Assembly (NCBI GenBank): GCA_910585875.1
Contig: CAJUIK010000004.1
Location: forward strand, 75,322 to 81,881
Direction of reading: 5' to 3'
DNA from: an uncultured Eubacteriales bacterium
Lineage (GTDB): Bacteria; Bacillota; Clostridia; Oscillospirales; Butyricicoccaceae
DNA length: 6,560 bases
This document shows positions 1-4,714 of the stretch, piece by piece; the first letter of the stretch is position 1, and each line of letters opens with the position of its first letter. A program made the position numbers and the translations under genes. The notes below the pieces were generated by a model that searched no databases, was not told the origin of the DNA, and was given only the letters and a program-made list of their open reading frames with translations.

Positions 1-846
1 GGCCAGGGGCGGCAAGGCTTCGCCGGCAATCTCCAGCTGTTCCCATTTGTCCGGCGCCAGTCCCCGGGCCCGGCCCTGGCGATGGACCGGCGCCAGCGAC
101 GGGTCCAATCCGCAGTAAAGCATGGCGGCCAGGTCGGCGGCAAAGGGGTTTCGGGCGGCCAATATGGCTCCCGCCTGCCGGGGGCGGCCGGCGGATGGGC
201 CCTTGCCGTCCATGCCCACGACGCCGTCCAGAATGGATAGATCCGGCGCGATCGTTTGGCACAGGTCCGCAAGCAGGCTGGCAAAATCCTCTCGATTCGG
301 GCATTGGGAATGATACGCCGCTTTGGTCACGCCGGGGATCAGGCCGTATAAATTCTTGACAGCCCCGGTAAAATACATCATCATATGGGTTTTCAATTTG
401 CCTATGCTGACGATTACGTCCGCCTGGTTGGCCGGGGAGATGATTTGAAAGTCTCGCTGCGTTCGTCCAGCAGAGGGGCGTTTTTGGCTGGAAAAATCCC
501 AATTCAGCTGGGCGCCGGACCGCTCCGCCGCCTGATCCATGCCGCAGGCCCGGTAGACTTTCTCCATGGCTCGCCGGTTGTAGGGCCCGCCGGGGCTGTC
601 CGCAATGACGACCTGAGCGCCGGCCTGGACAAACAGCCGGGCCGCGGCTTCCACAACGGCGGGGTGGGCGGTGACGCCGGCTTCGGGCCGGCTGGCCGTC
701 AGCAGATTGGGCTTGATCAGAACCCGGCCGCCCTGCTGCAAAAAGGCCTTCGGCCCGCCGAAGGCGGCCAGAGCCTGCCAGACGCTTTCCTCCACCCTGG
801 CCTGCTCATAGTCGGGGCAGGCCGTCATAAAAACTCTGGTATCCAT
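1..846 (-). CDS. DUF362 domain-containing protein, 3' end outside the window
   Basis: The reading frame is open from an ATG at 846 to the left edge, giving 282 residues without a stop. Visible DUF362-type signatures are VLIKPNLL (about 42-49), HPAVVEA (61-67), IADSPGG (81-87), the segment KLKTHMMMYFTGAVKNLYG (150-168) with the family's K-x-KTH and G-x-KNLYG pattern, and DGVVGMDGKGP (207-217). Many clostridial DUF362 proteins carry a C-terminal ferredoxin-like 4Fe-4S domain. That part would lie beyond position 1, so its presence cannot be judged. The biochemical role of the family is unsettled; an iron-sulfur or redox role is only inferred. The start is supported by AAGGGGGA (860-853, minus strand) six bases upstream. 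It follows the PHP phosphatase gene on the same strand after 74 bases, so the two probably form one transcription unit. Confidence 0.87.
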   Translation of the reverse strand, partial: MDTRVFMTACPDYEQARVEESVWQALAAFGGPKAFLQQGGRVLIKPNLLTASRPEAGVTAHPAVVEAAARLFVQAGAQVVIADSPGGPYNRRAMEKVYRACGMDQAAERSGAQLNWDFSSQKRPSAGRTQRDFQIISPANQADVIVSIGKLKTHMMMYFTGAVKNLYGLIPGVTKAAYHSQCPNREDFASLLADLCQTIAPDLSILDGVVGMDGKGPSAGRPRQAGAILAARNPFAADLAAMLYCGLDPSLAPVHRQGRARGLAPDKWEQLEIAGEALPPLA

Positions 847-852
847 GGATGC

Positions 853-860
853 TCCCCCTT
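853..860 (-). promoter_or_regulatory. Ribosome binding site of the DUF362 gene
   Basis: AAGGGGGA on the minus strand with a six-base spacer to the ATG at 846. It fixes the start of the DUF362 gene and shows that the gene has its own translation signal despite the upstream PHP gene. Confidence 0.7.
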
Positions 861-885
861 ATGATTCTTCTATCGCGCCGTCCGC

Positions 886-910
886 CGCGTCCGGCCATCA
901 GGCCGGCGCG
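886..910 (-). other. GC-rich stem-loop between the PHP and DUF362 genes
   Basis: An inverted repeat CCGGCC-ATCA-GGCCGG (891-906) is extended by CGCG on each side (886-889 and 907-910) with a single bulged base at 890. This gives about ten GC pairs around a four-base loop. No T-run follows on either strand, so it is not a classical intrinsic terminator. It lies 10 bases past the PHP stop and could be an mRNA-stabilising or processing hairpin that sets different levels for the two genes. That role is inference; the repeat itself is plain in the sequence. Confidence 0.5.
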
Positions 911-920
911 CGGTTCCGTT

Positions 921-1721
921 TCAAAAGCGGCGCAGTTCCGGTTTCCGACGGCGGAACAAAGCGATTTGATCGAAGCCGGCGGAGCGGGCCAGGGCCAAAG
1001 CCTGTTCCAGCCCCTGGCCGCAATATTGAGAGGAATGGGCGTCGCTGCCCGTGGAGAGGAGTTCGCCGCCGTAGTCTTTGAAGGTTTTCAAAACCCATTC
1101 GTCCGGCCCGGGACGGCCTATCCATTTGCGGCAGCCGTTGGCGTTGAGTTCCAACCCCTTGCCCTGGCGGGCCAATTCCTTTAGGATGGGAGCGATTTGC
1201 TCCCGATATTCCCTCAAAGAGGGGTCGGGGCGGAAATCGCCCATCGCCCGCAGAGGATAATCCAGGTGGCCCAGACAGTCGAAATCCCCAAAATCCAGCA
1301 GTTGCTGAATATCCGCAAAATAGCGGCTCAACACCTCTTGGCAAAGGGCCAAATCTGTATAGTTTGTCCGATAAATATCCCGCCCGTCGGACAAGGTATG
1401 CACAGAACCGATGACAAAATCGTATTCATGGCGGCCCAGCAGGGCCCGGGCCTCCGCCGGGTTTTGCTGGGGCTGGCCCAGCTCCAAGCCATAGAGGATT
1501 TCCGGCCCCGCGCTTTCGGCGGCCAACGCCCGGATATGGGCCTGACAGCGGTCCTCTATGGCCAGATAGCGGGGACAGCAGCCGGCGGGAGACAGGTCGC
1601 AGTGGTCGGTTATCGCCAGGGCGGCCACGCCCCGGCAGGCGGCGGCTTCCGCCAGCTGTTCCGGCGCGTCATGGCCGTCAAAAGAATAAAAGGAATGGAC
1701 ATGGCAATCAGCCAAAAACAC
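921..1721 (-). CDS. PHP-domain phosphatase, histidinol-phosphatase (HisJ/HisK) family
   Basis: A 266-residue protein, the usual length for the PHP-type histidinol-phosphatase family (histidinol phosphate to histidinol, histidine synthesis; cytoplasmic, metal-dependent). The metal-site motifs appear in order: DCHVH (H7, H9), ITDHCD (D39, H40), YGLELG (E80), GSVH (H108), GHLDYP (H152), LELNANG (E191) and GSDAH (D227, H229). All the expected metal ligands look intact. The start is GTG at 1721, chosen because GAGGAGG lies eight bases upstream and because the DCHVH motif must sit near the N terminus. No other histidine-synthesis gene is in view; its only same-strand neighbour is DUF362. The substrate could therefore be another phosphoester. 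Family assignment is firm, exact substrate is not. Confidence 0.9.
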   Translation of the reverse strand: MFLADCHVHSFYSFDGHDAPEQLAEAAACRGVAALAITDHCDLSPAGCCPRYLAIEDRCQAHIRALAAESAGPEILYGLELGQPQQNPAEARALLGRHEYDFVIGSVHTLSDGRDIYRTNYTDLALCQEVLSRYFADIQQLLDFGDFDCLGHLDYPLRAMGDFRPDPSLREYREQIAPILKELARQGKGLELNANGCRKWIGRPGPDEWVLKTFKDYGGELLSTGSDAHSSQYCGQGLEQALALARSAGFDQIALFRRRKPELRRF

Positions 1722-1729
1722 TTTTTTCG

Positions 1730-1736
1730 CCTCCTC
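1730..1736 (-). promoter_or_regulatory. Ribosome binding site fixing the GTG start of the PHP gene
   Basis: GAGGAGG on the minus strand, separated from the GTG at 1721 by eight bases (CGAAAAAA). This strong site supports the non-ATG start. Confidence 0.75.
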
Positions 1737-1805
1737 GCAAAGGAAAGAGAGATCAATTCAATTTTTTTCAGAATGTTTTCGCTGGGCGGCGGGCATACTG
1801 AAAAC

Positions 1806-1836
1806 AAGCCTTTTCGGCTTCCCCGGTTTGCCGGGG
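1806..1836 (+). other. Two tandem stem-loops in the leader of the DUF378 gene
   Basis: AAGCC-TTTTC-GGCTT (1806-1820) is directly followed by CCCCGG-TTTG-CCGGGG (1821-1836). The second arm ends 15 bases before the GGAGG ribosome binding site. Read on the minus strand, the first hairpin is followed by GTTTTC, a weak terminator-like tail, so it might also act against minus-strand read-through ahead of the PHP gene. I see no recognised riboswitch. No convincing promoter could be placed in the 143-base gap 1722-1864: CATACT at 1794-1799 resembles a -10 box but lacks a good -35. Confidence 0.45.
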
Positions 1837-1851
1837 GCACAATTTGAAAGC

Positions 1852-1856
1852 GGAGG
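1852..1856 (+). promoter_or_regulatory. Ribosome binding site of the DUF378 gene
   Basis: GGAGG with an eight-base spacer to the ATG at 1865. It argues against the in-frame TTG at 1844, which lies upstream of this site. Confidence 0.8.
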
Positions 1857-1864
1857 ATTACCCC

Positions 1865-2071
1865 ATGTTTGATAAAACAGCCCTTGCCATCGCCGTGATC
1901 GGCGCGCTGAACTGGGGCGCTATCGGCCTGTTCGGCTTCAACCTGGTGGCCGCCCTGGCGGGCGATACCATGATCAGCCGGGTGATTTACACCCTGGTGG
2001 GCCTGTCCGGCCTGTGGTGCGTCTCCCTGCTGTTCCGCCGGGATGCCGCGGCCAGCCGCAGCCATATCTGA
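1865..2071 (+). CDS. DUF378 family small membrane protein (YuzA-like)
   Basis: A 68-residue protein made almost entirely of two hydrophobic helices, about residues 6-24 and 38-57, joined by a short segment (VAALAGDT) and ending in a polar, basic tail (RRDAAASRSHI). The N-terminal pattern IGALNWGAIGLFGFNLVAAL matches the DUF378 signature, with the conserved G-x-LNWG motif. The length is typical of the family. The function of DUF378 is unknown; the protein should sit in the cytoplasmic membrane. It stands alone, divergent from the PHP gene and convergent with ackA, and ends at a strong terminator, so it is probably a single-gene transcript. Confidence 0.9.
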   Translation: MFDKTALAIAVIGALNWGAIGLFGFNLVAALAGDTMISRVIYTLVGLSGLWCVSLLFRRDAAASRSHI

Positions 2072-2082
2072 GCCGCCCCGCA

Positions 2083-2114
2083 AAAACGCCGCCTTTTGGA
2101 CAAGGCGGCGTTTT
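2083..2114. terminator. Bidirectional intrinsic terminator between the DUF378 gene and ackA
   Basis: A perfect 13-base inverted repeat, AAAACGCCGCCTT (2083-2095) and AAGGCGGCGTTTT (2102-2114), with loop TTGGAC. The T-rich flank on the right (TTTTCTGTT) serves the plus-strand DUF378 transcript. The A-run at 2082-2086 gives a T-run for minus-strand transcription leaving ackA, whose stop is at 2142. Its position 11 bases after one stop and 27 bases after the other fits a shared terminator for convergent genes. Confidence 0.92.
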
Positions 2115-2141
2115 CTGTTGCAAAGGCTCGGCCTCTGCCGT

Positions 2142-3338
2142 TTATTTGCTTGTCAGCTCCAGGGTGTCCCGAGCGATCATCAGTTCTTCGTTGGTGGGCA
2201 GGACCCAAGCCTCCACCTTGGAATCGGCGGCCTGGAAGCTGGCCTCCTGGCGGGAAGCCTTGGCGCAGGCCTCGGCGTCCACCTTCAGGCCCAGGTACTC
2301 CATATCGGAGCAAATCTTGGCCCGCATTTCGGCGTCGTTTTCGCCGATGCCGCCGGTGAAGACCACGGCGTCCACTCCGCCCATGGCGGCGGCGTAACCG
2401 CCGATGAATTTCTTAATCTGATAGACGAACATATCCAGCGCCAGCTGGGCCCGCTCGTTGCCCTTGGCGGCGGCGTCGTTCAGGTCGCGGCAGTCGCTGG
2501 AAACGCCGGAGACGCCCAGGAAGCCGGATTTCTTGTTCATCAGATCGCTCATCTGGTCGGGGTCCAGGCCCTCTTTCTTCATGATGAAGGTGACCACAGA
2601 GGGGTCGATGCCGCCGCAGCGGGTGCCCATCAAGAAGCCGTCCAGGGGGGTGAAGCCCATGGAGGTGTCTACCACTTTGCCGTCCTGAATGGCGGCCAGG
2701 GAGCTGCCGTTGCCCAGATGGCAGTTGATAATGCGCTTGCCTTCCAAGCCGCCCTTCATTTCGCCCAAGCGATGGGCGATATACCGGTGGCTGGTGCCGT
2801 GGAAGCCATAGCGGCGGATGCTGTATTTCTCATAAAATTCATAGGGCACGCCGAACATATAAGCCTTAGCCGGCATGGTCTGATGGAAAGAAGTATCAAA
2901 CACGGCCACCATGGGGGTTTCCTTGCCGAATACCTCTTGGCAGGCTCTCATCGCCACAGCCTGGGGCGGGTTGTGCAAGGGGCCCAGATCCTTAAAGGCC
3001 ATGATATCGTCGATGACCTGATCGGTTACGACAGTGGAAACCTTGTATTTCTCGCTGCCGTGGAGCACCCGGTGGCCGATGGCGGAAATCTCGCTCATGC
3101 TGTCGATGACTTTGCCCTCGCCGGAGCTCATCACCTTCACCAGCTCCATAAAGGCTTCTTTATGGGTGGGGAAGGAGACGTCGTATTCCACCTTGACGCC
3201 CTCGGCCGTCTTGTGGCTGATGCGGCCGTCTACGCCGATTCTTTCGCACAGGCCCTTGGCCAGCACATTTTCGTTGGACATATCCATCAGCTGATATTTC
3301 AGAGAGGAACTGCCCGCGTTGATAACCAGTACTTTCAT
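2142..3338 (-). CDS. ackA: Acetate kinase
   Basis: A full-length 398-residue acetate kinase (acetate + ATP to acetyl phosphate + ADP, reversible), which makes ATP from acetyl phosphate in fermenting cells; cytoplasmic, ASKHA fold. Signatures in order: LVINAGSSSLKYQL (N7), IGHRVLHG (R90), VAVFDTSFHQTMP (D148), RRYGFHGTSHRYIA (H180), INCHLGNGSSLAAI (205-218), TPLDGFLMGTRCGGIDP (R240), FTGGIGEND (327-335) and PTNEELMIARDT (E384). All the known catalytic and binding residues are present. ATG 3338 is chosen over an in-frame ATG at 3365 because AAAGGAG lies just upstream with a seven-base spacer and because MKVLVINAGSSS is the usual N terminus. No phosphotransacetylase gene is adjacent in this window. 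It is divergent from tmcAL and probably monocistronic. Confidence 0.98.
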   Translation of the reverse strand: MKVLVINAGSSSLKYQLMDMSNENVLAKGLCERIGVDGRISHKTAEGVKVEYDVSFPTHKEAFMELVKVMSSGEGKVIDSMSEISAIGHRVLHGSEKYKVSTVVTDQVIDDIMAFKDLGPLHNPPQAVAMRACQEVFGKETPMVAVFDTSFHQTMPAKAYMFGVPYEFYEKYSIRRYGFHGTSHRYIAHRLGEMKGGLEGKRIINCHLGNGSSLAAIQDGKVVDTSMGFTPLDGFLMGTRCGGIDPSVVTFIMKKEGLDPDQMSDLMNKKSGFLGVSGVSSDCRDLNDAAAKGNERAQLALDMFVYQIKKFIGGYAAAMGGVDAVVFTGGIGENDAEMRAKICSDMEYLGLKVDAEACAKASRQEASFQAADSKVEAWVLPTNEELMIARDTLELTSK

Positions 3339-3345
3339 GCTCGCA

Positions 3346-3352
3346 CTCCTTT
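3346..3352 (-). promoter_or_regulatory. Ribosome binding site of ackA
   Basis: AAAGGAG on the minus strand, seven bases before the ATG at 3338. It decides the start against the ATG at 3365. Confidence 0.8.
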
Positions 3353-3378
3353 TATTAAAATCCATTCTGAATTTTGTG

Positions 3379-3407
3379 TTGCAATGAAGCCTTGTCTATT
3401 TTACACT
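3379..3407 (+). promoter_or_regulatory. Candidate sigma-A promoter for tmcAL
   Basis: TTGCAA (3379-3384) and TACACT (3402-3407) are 17 bases apart, each matching four of six consensus positions. Transcription would start near 3414, about 44 bases before the tmcAL ATG. It is the best plus-strand promoter I can find in the gap, but the boxes are only moderate. Confidence 0.45.
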
Positions 3408-3426
3408 ATCTTTGTGCGAAGCACAA
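3398..3426 (-). promoter_or_regulatory. Candidate sigma-A promoter for ackA
   Basis: On the minus strand, TTGTGC (3426-3421) and TAAAAT (3403-3398) are 17 bases apart. The -10 matches five of six positions; the -35 matches only TTG. Transcription would start near 3391, leaving a leader of about 50 bases before ackA. The -10 box overlaps the tmcAL -10 on the other strand by two bases. Confidence 0.5.
3412..3426. promoter_or_regulatory. Inverted repeat in the ackA-tmcAL divergent region
   Basis: TTGTGC-GAA-GCACAA is a perfect six-base inverted repeat with a three-base centre. It covers the predicted ackA -35 box and the predicted tmcAL transcription start. It could be an operator for a dimeric regulator or a small stem-loop at the 5' end of the tmcAL mRNA. 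The repeat is seen directly; the role is inferred. Confidence 0.4.
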
Positions 3427-3457
3427 CCACAAAAATAGAGAAACAGGAGAAAAGCCA

Positions 3458-4714
3458 ATGAAAATCTGCGGCGTCGTGGCAGAATACAACCCCTTCCACC
3501 GGGGCCATGCCTTCCAGCTCCGGCAGATCCGGCGGCTGCTGGGGCCGGATACCGCTATTGTCTGCTGTATGTCCGGCGATTATGTCCAGCGGGGGGAGCC
3601 GGCTGTGATAAGCAAATGGGCCCGGGCGGAAAGCGCCGTCCGCTGCGGGGCGGATTTGGTCGTGGAGCTGCCCTCTCCCTGGTCCCTCCAGTCTGCGGAG
3701 GGCTTTGCCCGGGCTTCCGTCGGCCTGCTTTCCGCCCTGGGCTGCGTGACAGACTTGGCCTTCGGCGCGGAATGCCCGGAGATTGGCCGCTTGCGGCGGC
3801 TGGCCGCCCTGCTGCTGGAACACGAGACCGCCGCCGCCACTCTGCTGGAGCTGCGCCAGGGGATTCCCTATGCCGCCGCCCGAGAGCGGGCCCTGCATCA
3901 GCAGGTCCGGCAGGAGGCGGCGCTGCTGCGCCAGCCCAACAACATCCTGGCGGTGGAATACTGTAAGGCGGTAAAAACCCTGGGAAGCCCGTTTCAGCTC
4001 CACGCCCTGCCCCGCCGGGGGCCGGGCCACGACCAGCAGGGGGAGCGGGAGGGCTTTTGCTCCGCTTCCCAGCTGCGGGCCATGCTGGCGGAGGGAAAAC
4101 TGGAACAGGCCTTGGCCTTGCTGCCGCCGGAAAGCCGGCGGATTTTGGCCAGAGAAGCGGCGGCGGGCCGAGCGCCCGCTCTGGCCCGGCAGGGGGATCG
4201 AGCGGCTATGGCCCGGCTTTGGCGGATGCCCCCGGCGGAGCTGGCCGGCCTGCCCGGCGCCGCCGAAGGGCTGGAAAATCGGTTGTATCAGGCGATTCAG
4301 CAAAGCCATACTGTTATGGAAGCCTGCGACCGGGCCAAAACCAAGCGGTACGCCCATTCCCGCCTGCGGCGGATGGCACTGTGCGCCTTCTTGGACATTT
4401 CGGCCGGGGAAGCCGCCGCCCCGCCGCCCTATCTGAATCTGCTGGCCTTTTCCCAGCGGGGCAGGGCCGTGCTGGCGCAATGCCGAAAAACCGCCGCTCT
4501 GCCGCTGATTACCAAGCCGGCCCACAGCCGGAAGCTGCCGCCGGAGGCCCAGGCGGCCTTTGAACGGGAGGTCCTGCGCAGCCGGCTGCACAGCCTCTAT
4601 CTGCCTGCCCCGGCATCTTGCGCTCCCCACGCCCAGTGGACGGCCCGTCCCTTTTTCTGGTCCGGCCCGGCGGAGCCGGAGGAGCTCTGGGGCCCGGAGA
4701 AGGAACTGCCATGA
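3458..4714 (+). CDS. tmcAL: tRNA(Met) cytidine acetate ligase (TmcAL, YlbM family)
   Basis: A 418-residue protein, close to the usual family length. TmcAL activates acetate with ATP to acetyl-adenylate and transfers the acetyl group to the wobble cytidine (C34) of elongator tRNA-Met, giving ac4C; cytoplasmic. Signatures: GVVAEYNPFHRGH (5-17), the nucleotidyltransferase HxxH with H14 and H17; CMSGDYVQRGEPAVISKWAR (37-56); DLVVELP (66-72); LAFGAE (100-105); PNNILAVEYCKA (160-171); SASQLRAML (202-210); and the basic KRYAHSRLRRMAL (296-308), likely for tRNA contact. The start at 3458 has AGGAG eight bases upstream and gives the expected MKICGVVAEYNPFHxGH N terminus; an in-frame ATG at 3374 would add 28 residues unlike the family. 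Its stop overlaps the next gene's start (ATGA), so the two are translationally coupled. It is divergent from ackA, another acetate enzyme. Confidence 0.95.
   Translation: MKICGVVAEYNPFHRGHAFQLRQIRRLLGPDTAIVCCMSGDYVQRGEPAVISKWARAESAVRCGADLVVELPSPWSLQSAEGFARASVGLLSALGCVTDLAFGAECPEIGRLRRLAALLLEHETAAATLLELRQGIPYAAARERALHQQVRQEAALLRQPNNILAVEYCKAVKTLGSPFQLHALPRRGPGHDQQGEREGFCSASQLRAMLAEGKLEQALALLPPESRRILAREAAAGRAPALARQGDRAAMARLWRMPPAELAGLPGAAEGLENRLYQAIQQSHTVMEACDRAKTKRYAHSRLRRMALCAFLDISAGEAAAPPPYLNLLAFSQRGRAVLAQCRKTAALPLITKPAHSRKLPPEAQAAFEREVLRSRLHSLYLPAPASCAPHAQWTARPFFWSGPAEPEELWGPEKELP

Noticed and set aside
841..850. Palindrome ATCCATGGAT over the DUF362 start codon.
   Set aside because: A ten-base palindrome containing CCATGG is expected by chance around ATG starts and has no second copy or spacing pattern nearby.
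1197..1847. A 216-residue plus-strand frame opposite the PHP gene.
   Set aside because: It is the reverse reading of a well-supported metal-dependent phosphatase, with no ribosome binding site or recognisable domain.
1844..1864. A TTG start adding seven residues to the DUF378 protein.
   Set aside because: It lies upstream of the GGAGG site at 1852-1856, which is well spaced for the ATG at 1865; the family also begins near that ATG.
2043..3461. A 472-residue open frame on the plus strand, running across the whole ackA gene.
   Set aside because: It is antisense to a certain acetate kinase. It is rich in His, Ala and Gly as expected from reading GC-biased codons backwards, has no family signature, and crosses the terminator and the divergent promoter region.
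3401..4630. A 409-residue open frame on the minus strand opposite tmcAL.
   Set aside because: It is low in complexity, rich in Gly, Gln, Pro and Arg, and is a mirror of a clear TmcAL gene. It also begins inside the promoter region; it is a by-product of high GC.
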